NCBI GenBank assembly: GCA_964483175.1
Contig: CAZAAT010000030.1
Location: 1 to 25,973 of the forward strand
DNA: 25,973 bases
Direction of reading: 5' to 3'
DNA from: JAAYHC01 sp964483175
GTDB taxonomy: Bacteria; Bacillota; UBA5301
The notes beneath the pieces are model-generated. The model was given only the letters and a program-made list of their open reading frames with translations, was not told where the DNA came from and made no database searches. A program made the position numbers and the translations under genes. Shown piece by piece: positions 13,032 through 20,974 of the stretch (position 1 is the stretch's first letter; each line of letters opens with the position of its first letter).

Positions 13032-13664
13032 CTACCGTGAATGGCAAGTCCAACAGAGTTTTTTAGAATCTCTAATTCGCAAAAATTTCGCATCCGGACC
13101 GGGGTCGTGCGCATTATGACAGGTAATACAGGTTGCTACCGTTCCCCCATTTTGCTCATCATACTCTAGCGGCAGACGATAACCATTTGAACCGACCGCC
13201 CAATAGTTTCCACGATCATCATGTTCAACCAGCGCATATGTCGGCAAGTGGCCTGGCCTGCTTGGGTAAGGGAACTCCACCCGGTGGCGCGGATGGCGCC
13301 GATCGATCCTCAGATCAGGGTTATCGATAATAATCTGACCAGATTGGGTCTTAAGATCTCCGTCATGGCAGCTCATGCATAACCCCGAGGACTCGAACCG
13401 AATCTTTCTACTAGGCTCCCAGCCATAATCAGCCGCAAACAAAGCTTTGCCAAAAACAGCCGAGTGGCTGGTGTGGCAGACGGCACACGGGTTTGCGCCG
13501 GCTATTTCAGCTAATATCGGATACTTAACATTCGGCCCACCGTTTGCGGGAGAGCGAAAATCATGGGCTGTGCCCTGCACCCCTGCTCCCAAAACTGACA
13601 GCGTCGCTGCTGAAAGTGTCACTAAACCAATGATAGCATAAATTAAGGGCCGCCAATGCTGCAT
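13032..13664 (-). CDS. Exported tetraheme c-type cytochrome (doubled CXXCH type)
   Basis: A 210-residue electron carrier outside the cytoplasmic membrane. The N-terminal hydrophobic segment (about 7-27) is a signal peptide or anchor. Four heme-attachment motifs are present: CAVCH (60-64), CMSCH (96-100), CITCH (179-183) and CWTCH (204-208). The paired spacing and the NPCAVCHTSHS and CHNAHDP contexts match the doubled-CXXCH cytochrome family. ATG 13664 follows AGGAGGG at 8 bases. It is a single-gene transcript judged by the terminator after it. Biogenesis genes (Ccs/Ccm) are not nearby. Its redox partner is unknown. Confidence 0.9.
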   Translation of the reverse strand: MQHWRPLIYAIIGLVTLSAATLSVLGAGVQGTAHDFRSPANGGPNVKYPILAEIAGANPCAVCHTSHSAVFGKALFAADYGWEPSRKIRFESSGLCMSCHDGDLKTQSGQIIIDNPDLRIDRRHPRHRVEFPYPSRPGHLPTYALVEHDDRGNYWAVGSNGYRLPLEYDEQNGGTVATCITCHNAHDPGPDAKFLRIRDSKKLCWTCHSR

Positions 13665-13782
13665 CGTTTATTCCCTCCTATATTTGGTAATTCGCTTTTC
13701 GAGCTGGGATTCCCTTCCAGTTAGCAGGGTTAAGAGTTAGAACCGCGAAAGAAATGGTATCACCTTTTATAGGAGGGGTGTT

Positions 13783-14223
13783 ATGGGTAATTTAGAAGAT
13801 TCCCGGTTCATCAAACGGATGCAAGCCTGGTTACACTACGGAACTGCCATTGCGATCTCACTTCTGGCCGTAATCATTTTCGTCCACGCTCTCTACACCG
13901 GATTTATCCAAATTCGCCAGGATGTACTCTCAGGTAGTTTAGTAGTACTTAACAACATCTTTTTCGTGATCATTTTATTAGAGGTCCTTGGTACGATCAT
14001 CCATCACCCAGACTCCGGTGATTTCGCCCTGCGTCCTTTTTTAGTTGTCGGTATCATCTCCAGCATCAGACATATCTTGATGCTCGGTGCTAAGGTGAGC
14101 TTAGATTCACATAGTGCTACCCAGGAATACTTGCTAGACCTTGGAATACATGGAATTCTCATCTTACTTCTCGCGATAGCCTACTGGATTGTGGTTAGAG
14201 CTAACCCCGATTCGAAAAAATAA
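13783..14223 (+). CDS. PsiE-family membrane protein
   Basis: A 146-residue protein with four hydrophobic helices (about 18-40, 53-75, 83-100, 118-138). The pattern matches PsiE (phosphate-starvation-inducible E) proteins: LLEVLGTIIHH, then FLVVGIISSIRHILML. The role of PsiE is not known. ATG 13783 follows AGGAGGGG. It is monocistronic and faces the tRNA-Gly gene, with a hairpin between them. Confidence 0.8.
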   Translation: MGNLEDSRFIKRMQAWLHYGTAIAISLLAVIIFVHALYTGFIQIRQDVLSGSLVVLNNIFFVIILLEVLGTIIHHPDSGDFALRPFLVVGIISSIRHILMLGAKVSLDSHSATQEYLLDLGIHGILILLLAIAYWIVVRANPDSKK

Positions 14224-14226
14224 AAA

Positions 14227-14247
14227 ACCTGGCTTATGATGCCAGGT
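14227..14247 (-). terminator. Intrinsic terminator of tRNA-Gly, shared with psiE
   Basis: ACCTGGC / GCCAGGT form a 7-bp stem with a 7-base loop. On the minus strand it continues into TTTTT-A-TTTTTT, a very strong U-tract 12 bases after the tRNA 3' end. It may also slow transcription coming from psiE. Confidence 0.85.
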
Positions 14248-14259
14248 GATGGACAATAA

Positions 14260-14335
14260 TGGAGCGGGCGACGAGGCTCGAACTCGCGACTTCCAGCTTG
14301 GGAAGCTAGCGCTCTACCAACTGAGCTACGCCCGC
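14260..14335 (-). tRNA. tRNA-Gly, anticodon CCC
   Basis: A 76-base cloverleaf with encoded CCA. The acceptor stem GCGGGCG pairs with CGCCCGC, discriminator U. The D arm is AGCTCAGTTGGTAGAGC, the anticodon stem-loop CTAGC-TTCCCAA-GCTGG gives anticodon CCC (codon GGG), and the T arm carries GTTCGAGCC. It has its own promoter and terminator, so it is a single-gene unit. Confidence 0.95.
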
Positions 14336-14347
14336 AATGCAGATATT

Positions 14348-14377
14348 ATTATAACTTGTTGGAGGGAGAAAAGTCAA
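14348..14377 (-). promoter_or_regulatory. Promoter of tRNA-Gly
   Basis: TTGACT (14372-14377) and perfect TATAAT (14348-14353) are spaced by 18 bases; the start would fall about 6 bases before the tRNA 5' end. Confidence 0.75.
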
Positions 14378-14406
14378 TTGTGTTTTCTTGTCTTAACAAC
14401 GTTCAA

Positions 14407-15636
14407 TTATAGTTTCCTCCAACTACCTAGTAAAATCGAGTAACTACCCTCCGAAGAGCTGTAAGAACCACCTAATTCTAATTCTGCACACTGTGGATCA
14501 TATTCAAAGGTACACCTATTGTAAAATTGAACGTCGTTAGCAATAATCGCACCTTTGTGGTGCCCTGCTCCCTGTGCCGTAACACTGTACTCCGGAGCAT
14601 AGACCGTCGCACTTACGCCAGAATTTCCGGCAATCAAGATCTGGTTATCATCGTCTTCCCCCAGGCCCACTACAATAAAGTCTTTTGCACTACCTGAACC
14701 AGTTGTAACCCTGCCAGCCAATTGCACATTACCCCCTACATAGAGATAAACTGGGTGGGGACCGGTAATTTCAATTTCGGACTGGCCAACAGCGAAGAAA
14801 TCCCCTTTAATGTAGACGTTCAAAGGCTTTTCAGTCGTATTGAAGGTCAATTTATGACCATTTCTGTTGATGCTTACCGACTGATAGACTCCGCTCTCAG
14901 CTATTACCGCGCTATTATTTAAGGGATCCTGAACATTCATTTGAGCAATCTCTTCCGGCACCGTCATCGGAGGATAATCTATGGTATCTGGCTCGGAAAC
15001 CCGTGGGACGTCCTCAGCAAACCCCGATACCACGGTTGAAGGATCCCCCCCAGACCCAACAATTATCTTGTTGCCTTCTCCTAGATTTGAATTATTTAAT
15101 CCCCTAATCGATCCAGCAGCTGTGGACTCAGTGCGAATAGGACCTATAATCTGGGCATCTATATTACCTTTATCGTTCTTGTTAATTACGATTTCTCCAC
15201 GGGCACCAATGGCATGCTTAAAATAGTTGCCACCAGATGCATCCTTATTCAGCTGCAGCTGAATCCGTTGAGAGATCGACTCACTTATTCCCTCGGCCAC
15301 CACCCGGTTACCATCAAACCAAGTGCGGTATGCCATACCATTTGCTGGAATTAAATCAGTTAATGGAAAGTCGTCAGCCAAAGAATTAAGACTAGGGGTC
15401 TGATCAGGATAGACTCGTTCTGGAATTAAATCAGCATCTTGGTTCAAAAGATAAATGGTTGCCTCTATCCCCGACTCCGCTGCATACATTGCCTGAAGAG
15501 CGCGCAGACGCGTCTCTGAACTTTTAACTGAATTAACTACCGATAAGTAAGTTGAAGCCGAAGCGATGGCTAGAAGAGTGATAGCTAATAGAATATAGAC
15601 CATAACTGATCCTTTTTCACGTTTTAGGTCTATCAT
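14407..15636 (-). CDS. PilX-like pilus-associated protein with large exported domain
   Basis: A 409-residue protein. The N-terminus (REKGSVMVYILLAITLLAIASAS) followed by AMYAAESGIEATIYLL matches the PilX_N helix of type IV pilus-associated proteins, which seeds on the pilus or inner membrane. The rest is exported, rich in G, N and S. Repeated short strands (KPLNVYIKGDFFAVG, PVYLYVGGNVQLAG, GVSATVYAPEYSVTAQG, KGAIIANDVQFYN) are typical of the beta-rich C-terminal domain of such proteins. ATG 15636 has AGGG at 8 bases; the GTG at 15645 is too close to that site. It is the last gene of the prepilin cluster. Confidence 0.75.
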   Translation of the reverse strand: MIDLKREKGSVMVYILLAITLLAIASASTYLSVVNSVKSSETRLRALQAMYAAESGIEATIYLLNQDADLIPERVYPDQTPSLNSLADDFPLTDLIPANGMAYRTWFDGNRVVAEGISESISQRIQLQLNKDASGGNYFKHAIGARGEIVINKNDKGNIDAQIIGPIRTESTAAGSIRGLNNSNLGEGNKIIVGSGGDPSTVVSGFAEDVPRVSEPDTIDYPPMTVPEEIAQMNVQDPLNNSAVIAESGVYQSVSINRNGHKLTFNTTEKPLNVYIKGDFFAVGQSEIEITGPHPVYLYVGGNVQLAGRVTTGSGSAKDFIVVGLGEDDDNQILIAGNSGVSATVYAPEYSVTAQGAGHHKGAIIANDVQFYNRCTFEYDPQCAELELGGSYSSSEGSYSILLGSWRKL

Positions 15637-15696
15637 TTTGATCACCCTGCCTTTATCTAATATAAGCTAACAAGGTAATGATAACAGGGTCATAGT

Positions 15697-16191
15697 CTAA
15701 ATGTTGCGAGGTACAACCGATGTGCGATAAACGGAACTTTTGGATTCAGTATTATTATCCGGTTCAATGACGATTTCAACCGCTCGACCATTCTGAGAAA
15801 CCTCAAATGTTTTTACTCCTTTTAAAACCGGAATACTGTCACCTTCTCTTTTTTTTATGATCGTACCATCAATCAATTGGTAAGTAAGCTCTACAGCCGG
15901 CTCCCCTACCGTGAATGATAGTATCCCTTTCCCTACCAGAACATCCTTAGCCCCTATTAGTCCTTCGGTACCATCAACCATCTCGTTTAATAGGCGCTGT
16001 GCACGAACAGCAAAGCCACCCTCTGCGACGGAAATCCGCTGCAAATTTAGCCCACCGACAAGCAGCATGCTGACGGCCGAGATCAGAATCCAAGTTACCG
16101 CCACTACGACCAGCACCTCAACTAGGGTGAAGCCAGTAGTATTTTTATTGCCTGTAGATAAAGATTTGAGTTTTAACTTGTCCACCGGCAA
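15697..16191 (-). CDS. Type IV prepilin-like protein (second of cluster)
   Basis: The class III signal TTG|FTLVEVLVVVAVTWILISAV is cut by prepilin peptidase before Phe and has the conserved Glu at +5. The mature part is a long N-terminal helix and a small beta domain (LSFTVGEPAVELTYQLIDGTIIKK). It is probably a pseudopilin/minor pilin of PulG/PilW type, 165 residues. I chose TTG 16191, which has GATGGGAG at 5 bases; an ATG at 16209 lacks any ribosome site. It overlaps the upstream prepilin by 47 bases in another frame, implying coupled translation. Confidence 0.8.
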   Translation of the reverse strand: MPVDKLKLKSLSTGNKNTTGFTLVEVLVVVAVTWILISAVSMLLVGGLNLQRISVAEGGFAVRAQRLLNEMVDGTEGLIGAKDVLVGKGILSFTVGEPAVELTYQLIDGTIIKKREGDSIPVLKGVKTFEVSQNGRAVEIVIEPDNNTESKSSVYRTSVVPRNI

Positions 16192-16528
16192 TCGAACTCC
16201 CATCGGCATTTAATATTTCAACCGTCACCCACTTAGTAGTATCAGGATCTGGCCCATCGCTAAGCGTAATCCCTATTTGGTATTCAGGATCAATTAATTT
16301 TATCTCATCCCAATCTATCGTTTCCCAGTCTTCTTTCGCCAGTAGCTTTACTTCTTCTACTGCACTTTGAAGTAACGAAGTGGCCTCTGCGATACTCCGG
16401 GCCGTAGAGAGCTGATGAACCCCCGAGGTAAGAAAAGACGAGATGGGCAGGAGTAACAACGTCAAAATCCCAAGGGCAACCACAATTTCCAAGAGGCTGA
16501 ACCCTTTGTCCAGATTGATTTTGACCAC
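16145..16528 (-). CDS. Type IV prepilin-like protein (first of cluster)
   Basis: A 127-residue minor pilin with a short leader (MVKINLDKG) and cleavage before FSLLEIVVALGILTLLLLPI, including Glu at +5. The mature domain has an acidic helix (LLQSAVEEVKLLAKEDWETIDWDEI) and short strands, similar to PilV/GspI-type minor pilins. GTG 16528 follows GGGAGGGAG at 6 bases. The start is only 18 bases after the stop of the aminomutase gene, so it probably belongs to the same transcript. No pilus assembly ATPase, platform protein or major pilin is present in the window. Confidence 0.82.
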   Translation of the reverse strand: MVKINLDKGFSLLEIVVALGILTLLLLPISSFLTSGVHQLSTARSIAEATSLLQSAVEEVKLLAKEDWETIDWDEIKLIDPEYQIGITLSDGPDPDTTKWVTVEILNADGSSIAGGQVKTQIFIYRQ

Positions 16529-16546
16529 TGCTCACTCCCTCCCAAC

Positions 16547-17674
16547 TCAACACATCGGTATCACCTTAGCATCGCAAGTAGTAATTTCGGTAGCCTTAGT
16601 TCCATTTCCTGCCAGGAATTGGTTCGCGGGGTTTGGCAATCTGACCGTTTGACCTTCAAAGTTTCGGATGATAATGTAGTCCAAACCGCGTTCAACCAAC
16701 CTGTCAGGATGCAGAGGGATCTTGCCCGCCGGCGAGTCAACAATAAAAGTTGGAATTGCCAGCCCTGAAGTAAAACCTTGCAGACTATTAATGATGTTCA
16801 GCCCTGTTTCAATCGGCGTCCGAAAATGCTCGGTGCCCCGTAGAACGTCACACTGGTATAAATAATATGGACGAACCCTAAACCCAACTAATTTCTGGAC
16901 TAAGGCCTTCATCGTATCGACATTATCATTAATTCCTTTAAGCAAAACCGATTGGTTGCCAACCGGAATTCCCGCACGCAGAAGGCGATCGATCGCTGCC
17001 TGAGCTTCAGAAGTCAGTTCTTTGACGTGATTGAACTGGGTGTTAAGCCAAATCGGGTGATACTTCTCCAACATCCGCACCAGCTCCGGAGTAATCCGCT
17101 GCGGCAGGGTACAGACGGTCCTAGTTCCGATGCGGATTATCTCTACGTGCTCGATCTCGCGTAGGGCTTTTAAAATCAGCTCTAAAGTATGATCCGGCAA
17201 CAGCAGCGGATCTCCGCCGGTAAGCAGCACATCCCTGATTTCTGGCGTTCGGCGGATATATTCCACCCCTTCCCGCCAGCTATAGTTAGTCTCCTTTCGG
17301 TTAACCATCCGTTTCCGGATGCAGTGCCGACAATACATGGCGCAGCGGGTTGAGACAGTAAAGGCGACCCGATCCGGATAAAGATGAATCAAGCCAGGGA
17401 CCGGTGAATGGGTGACCTCGCTTAGCGGATCCATCAGCCCCACTGAATCATGCAACTCCTCAATTGACGGTATGGCTTGCCGTCTAACCGGACAATTCGG
17501 GTCATCAGGGTCCATTAACGTTGCATAATACGGGCTGATCCCCCACCCGAACTCCATACCAGCCTCACGAATACCTGCTGCCTCTTCATCACTCACACAA
17601 ACAAATTTGCGCAATGCATCAACTGTTCGAATCTGATTGCGAAGCTGCCACTGCCAACTATGCCAATTCTCCAC
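16547..17674 (-). CDS. KamA-family radical SAM aminomutase (lysine 2,3-aminomutase-like)
   Basis: Radical SAM, PLP-dependent 2,3-aminomutase of 375 residues, expected to turn an L-alpha-amino acid into its beta-amino isomer. CAMYCRHC (C111, C115, C118) binds the [4Fe-4S]-SAM cluster, TGGDPLLL is the conserved TIM-barrel loop, and K318 in SPAGKIP is the PLP lysine. D276 (QCDV) and D313 (IVDSP) align with the two aspartates that hold the lysine side-chain amine in Clostridium lysine 2,3-aminomutase; in glutamate 2,3-aminomutase these positions differ, so lysine is the likelier substrate. It lacks some of the C-terminal extension of the ~416-residue clostridial enzyme. GTG 17674 lies inside the end of the ATP-grasp gene (17-base overlap). 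Confidence 0.85.
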   Translation of the reverse strand: MENWHSWQWQLRNQIRTVDALRKFVCVSDEEAAGIREAGMEFGWGISPYYATLMDPDDPNCPVRRQAIPSIEELHDSVGLMDPLSEVTHSPVPGLIHLYPDRVAFTVSTRCAMYCRHCIRKRMVNRKETNYSWREGVEYIRRTPEIRDVLLTGGDPLLLPDHTLELILKALREIEHVEIIRIGTRTVCTLPQRITPELVRMLEKYHPIWLNTQFNHVKELTSEAQAAIDRLLRAGIPVGNQSVLLKGINDNVDTMKALVQKLVGFRVRPYYLYQCDVLRGTEHFRTPIETGLNIINSLQGFTSGLAIPTFIVDSPAGKIPLHPDRLVERGLDYIIIRNFEGQTVRLPNPANQFLAGNGTKATEITTCDAKVIPMC

Positions 17675-18698
17675 TGTGTGTCGCCTCTCTCTTGTTGATC
17701 TTCCGCTTGAGCGCGGAATTGACGATCTTCTCCAATAGCTGCGGATATGTCACTCCGGCGGCTTTAGCCTGAAGCGGATATAGACTGTCTTTTGACAACC
17801 CAGGCAATGGATTGATTTCCAAGAACCGTGGCTCGCCGGCCTTATCCAACCGAAAATCCACCCGCGCACAATCTCGACATCCCAGCACAGTAAAGGCATG
17901 TAGAGCGAGCTCCCTCAACTTAGACGAAAGCCCGTCCTCGATTGGGGCAGGACAAAGTAGAGTTTCACGATTGGCGCTCTTAACTTCATACGAATAAACG
18001 AAGTCTGTTAGGGCTTTCTCAGGATAGACGACCTCCAGAACCGGGAAGACCTGGACATCATCGCCGTTTCCGACCAGGCCCACAGAAAATTCTCGGCCTG
18101 GGAGGAACTCTTCAACCAAAGCTGGTTGATCATAAAGCGTATTAATTCTCTGAATTTCAGCGCATAACTGGGCCCTATCCATGACCAAAGAAGTAGTAGA
18201 AATACCCTTGCTCGATCCCTCCCACTGTGGCTTGGCCACCATCGGAAAGGTCTTCAGCGCATTCAACAGATCGTCGATCTCCTGCTCAGTTGGGTAGAAA
18301 AACGACCTGCCCTTAGGTACACAAATCCCCTGAGCAGAAACTACGTCTTTGGTTAAGGACTTATCCAAAGTCAACCCTAAGGTCGTTGGGTCTGAACCGG
18401 TATATGGCTTTCCTAACAATTCTAACAGAGCTGGGATAATGGCTTCGCGATTACGGCCACCGTGGACTCCTTCAGCGATGTTGAACACAAGGTCAACCGA
18501 AGAATGTTGTAAATCCGCCAGTATAGATGGGCCTTCGAATGGTATTAAATGGACTTGATGACCAATGGACCGCAATGAACTTGTTATTAGGTCCACTGTT
18601 TCAGTAGACTCGAACTCGGCATACGCGTCTATGGGGACGCCTTCGTCCGGAGGTTTTTTTAAATTGTACACTAAGCCAATGGCTAGTTTTCGTTCCAT
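17658..18698 (-). CDS. D-Ala-D-Ala-ligase-like ATP-grasp ligase
   Basis: A 346-residue ATP-grasp enzyme that would join a carboxylate, via acyl phosphate, to an amine. ATP-grasp features are VEEFLPGREFSVGLVG, the acidic metal site ARVDFRL and the EINPLPGLSKDSLYP loop. The N-terminal loop, EGXHGXXXREAIIPALLELLGKPYTGSDP in type, replaces the HGxxGEDGxxQG loop of true Ddl, and the usual NTxPGxT is NPLPGLS. So it belongs to the Ddl-like side family rather than being a clear cell-wall D-Ala-D-Ala ligase. ATG 18698 follows AGAGG. It is the first gene of a likely five-gene unit with the aminomutase and prepilin genes. Substrates are unknown. Confidence 0.82.
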   Translation of the reverse strand: MERKLAIGLVYNLKKPPDEGVPIDAYAEFESTETVDLITSSLRSIGHQVHLIPFEGPSILADLQHSSVDLVFNIAEGVHGGRNREAIIPALLELLGKPYTGSDPTTLGLTLDKSLTKDVVSAQGICVPKGRSFFYPTEQEIDDLLNALKTFPMVAKPQWEGSSKGISTTSLVMDRAQLCAEIQRINTLYDQPALVEEFLPGREFSVGLVGNGDDVQVFPVLEVVYPEKALTDFVYSYEVKSANRETLLCPAPIEDGLSSKLRELALHAFTVLGCRDCARVDFRLDKAGEPRFLEINPLPGLSKDSLYPLQAKAAGVTYPQLLEKIVNSALKRKINKREATHSGELA

Positions 18699-18725
18699 CT
18701 CCGCAACCTCTTTTCCTCAAGTATC

Positions 18726-18755
18726 ATTATGAGTGTACGACCTCAGTGGTGTTAA
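18726..18755 (-). promoter_or_regulatory. Candidate promoter of the ATP-grasp/aminomutase operon
   Basis: TTAACA (18750-18755) and CATAAT (18726-18731), 18 bases apart, lie 28 bases before the ATP-grasp start codon. Both elements match sigma-A consensus at 5 of 6 bases. Confidence 0.45.
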
Positions 18756-18885
18756 GTCGATTGTCATTTTAGACGTTAATTGGCTACTTGAGGCTGCGGT
18801 TGACATTATTGAAATGTTGGTCTCTTGCCACATTGCCACACTGATTCTTTTTAAACCAAGTGCGCTGTAGCACAAAGATTATAAA

Positions 18886-19842
18886 TTATTCCGTCAGTGA
18901 AGCGACAACCCTGTCCCCTCCTAGATCCTTGGCTAAATACATCCGGTTGCGAGCCGAAGTAATTAGCCCAAAAAGATCATCGCCATCGGTAGGAGCTTCA
19001 GCTATGCCAAATGAGATCCTGATCTCTGGCAAGCCACTCAAACTCTGAATTGAATAAGCCGTCTCGCGCAGGCGCTCGGCAATTTGAATTGCACTTTCTT
19101 TATTAACATCTGGCAAAAAGATTATATATTCCTCACTGGCATACCGGGCAGCTATATCGTTGGAACGAATCTGTCCCAGAACAACCCGGGCTATGGTTTT
19201 TAACACTTGATCACCAAGGCAATAGCCATGGATTTGGTTATAGCGGTTAAAATCATCAAGATCCAGTAAAATAACCGAGTATTCCTTTAGATTTTCTCTG
19301 GCAATCAGTGAGCCAACAACGTCGTTAAAGGTTGTCCGGGTTGCGAGGCCGGTGAGCTTATCAACTGGCAAGTCTGCGCGAAAAGTCGCCGAGCCCCTGT
19401 CAAGCACGACAGCTGTAAAGAATCCTACTACCAAGAAAGATATGATTTGCATTGACGAGATAAAATGGAGGCTATCAGTGAGCAGATGAGTAGTAACAAA
19501 AACCAGTCCCGCCATCAGCGCAGTGAGCAAGGCATCTTTAAGCCCATCTCGCTGGGCCACAGCGATAATCGGCAAATAGTAAAGGAAAAAAAGATAGTTT
19601 CTAACCTCAAGGCTATCGACACAACCGATTAAAACCAAGTCAATGATAATGCTGGTCTGTCTTAGCTTTAGTCTTAATTTGACCGAAAAATACAGCAGAC
19701 CGGCATAGACGAGTGCAAAGATTAACAAGGCATAACCGGCAAAGTTGGCGGGCACCAGGATAAGCCCGAACCGATAATGAAGCAAAACACCAATAGTTAT
19801 AATTAACCGCCAAAGAGCTAAATCGTTTAACTGAATCCGCAT
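18886..19842 (-). CDS. Membrane-bound degenerate GGDEF protein with intact I-site
   Basis: A 318-residue protein with five or six N-terminal membrane helices (to about 147) and a C-terminal GGDEF domain beginning at DKLTGLATR. The metal aspartate (ILLDLDDFNRYNQ) is present, but the active-site loop is ASEEY (235-239) instead of GGDEF/GGEEF, so both glycines that contact GTP are lost. The inhibitory-site motif RxxD is intact as RSND (226-229), exactly five residues before the loop as in PleD. This combination suggests a c-di-GMP receptor, or a weak cyclase. ATG 19842 follows GGAGG at 5 bases; the TTG at 19857 has no site. It is divergent from trpS. Confidence 0.85.
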   Translation of the reverse strand: MRIQLNDLALWRLIITIGVLLHYRFGLILVPANFAGYALLIFALVYAGLLYFSVKLRLKLRQTSIIIDLVLIGCVDSLEVRNYLFFLYYLPIIAVAQRDGLKDALLTALMAGLVFVTTHLLTDSLHFISSMQIISFLVVGFFTAVVLDRGSATFRADLPVDKLTGLATRTTFNDVVGSLIARENLKEYSVILLDLDDFNRYNQIHGYCLGDQVLKTIARVVLGQIRSNDIAARYASEEYIIFLPDVNKESAIQIAERLRETAYSIQSLSGLPEIRISFGIAEAPTDGDDLFGLITSARNRMYLAKDLGGDRVVASLTE

Positions 19843-19915
19843 GGCAACCTCCGACAAATTTGGGTAAAGATACCAGATAATTATTCCAGCTTGGTTCCTC
19901 TATTCCTCCAGCAAA

Positions 19916-19945
19916 TTGACAACCTACAAAACGATGACATATAAT
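19916..19945 (+). promoter_or_regulatory. Promoter of trpS
   Basis: Perfect TTGACA (19916-19921) and perfect TATAAT (19940-19945) are separated by 18 bases, giving a 5' UTR of about 35 bases. That is too short for a T-box leader. Confidence 0.78.
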
Positions 19946-19987
19946 TAATGGCAATAATCAGAGCACTATTTAAAGTGAGGGTTTCCA

Positions 19988-20974
19988 TTGTCAAAACGCA
20001 TTTTTTCAGGTATCCAGCCAACAGGTATCATCCATTTAGGTAATTATCTCGGAGCCATCAAAAACTGGGTTGACCTTCAGAATAATTATGAAAGTATCTT
20101 TAGCATTGTCAACTACCACGCGATCACAATCCCCCAGCAAGCTGAAACCCTTGCGTCTAATGTAATGGATTTGGCCGCAACCTTGCTAGCTGCCGGATTG
20201 GATCCAGAGCGTTGCACTCTTTTTGTGCAATCAGATGTTCCAGAACACACCGAGCTCAGTTGGATCTTGACCTGCCTGACCCCGGTCGGACAGTTAGAAA
20301 GAATGACGCAATATAAGGACAAATCTCAAGGACAAAATGCCGAATCAATCGGGGCCGGATTATTGTGCTATCCGGTTCTGATGGCGGCAGATATTTTAAT
20401 CTATAAAGCCGAGGGGGTTCCCGTGGGGCAGGACCAGACCCAGCATCTCGAGCTAACCCGGGACATTGCCCGTCGCTTTAACAATACCTATGGCGAGACT
20501 TTCCCGGAAATAGAAGGCATATTTACCCAAGCCGCAAAGGTTATGGCATTAAATGAGCCAACCAAAAAGATGTCCAAATCCATCCCGGGCAGCTATATTG
20601 CTTTAACGGAGGAACCAGATTCCATCCGTAAGAAAATCAAGCGCGCTGTTACCGCTTCTGACGCGGATTCTGACCAGATGCCACCAGGAGTAGCTAACTT
20701 GTTTACCTTGCTTGAGAGTTTTGCTTCTCAAGATGTAGTGGACAAATTCAAGGACGATTATGCTGAGCAGACCATCCGCTATTCCGAACTGAAAGAGGCG
20801 GTTGCCGAACACATCGTGGCAGGATTAACTCCGATTCGCGAACGCTACCTGGCCCTGAAAGAGCAGCCGGAACAACTCAGAACTATTCTCAGCCGCGGAG
20901 CGGAGCAAGCTCGGAAAATCGCCCAGGCTAACTTGCAAGAGATCAAAGAGAAAGTCGGCTTAAAGTACTACTAA
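19988..20974 (+). CDS. trpS: Tryptophanyl-tRNA synthetase
   Basis: Charges tRNA-Trp with tryptophan; a full-length class Ic synthetase of 328 residues. The HIGH-type motif is TGIIHLGNY (12-20), the KMSKS loop is complete (194-198), and GQDQTQHLELTRDIA is the conserved ATP/tRNA segment. TTG 19988 starts it, with GTGAGGG about 5 bases upstream. It is transcribed alone from a consensus promoter. Its last 15 bases overlap the end of the convergent ThDP enzyme gene. Confidence 0.96.
   Translation: MSKRIFSGIQPTGIIHLGNYLGAIKNWVDLQNNYESIFSIVNYHAITIPQQAETLASNVMDLAATLLAAGLDPERCTLFVQSDVPEHTELSWILTCLTPVGQLERMTQYKDKSQGQNAESIGAGLLCYPVLMAADILIYKAEGVPVGQDQTQHLELTRDIARRFNNTYGETFPEIEGIFTQAAKVMALNEPTKKMSKSIPGSYIALTEEPDSIRKKIKRAVTASDADSDQMPPGVANLFTLLESFASQDVVDKFKDDYAEQTIRYSELKEAVAEHIVAGLTPIRERYLALKEQPEQLRTILSRGAEQARKIAQANLQEIKEKVGLKYY

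Noticed and set aside
17658..18698. Assignment as the cell-wall D-Ala-D-Ala ligase (ddl)
   Set aside because: The N-terminal substrate loop and the NTxPGxT motif differ, and context with an aminomutase points to another substrate.
19858..19987. T-box leader before trpS
   Set aside because: The transcript would have only about 35 untranslated bases and no T-box core sequence or terminator is visible.
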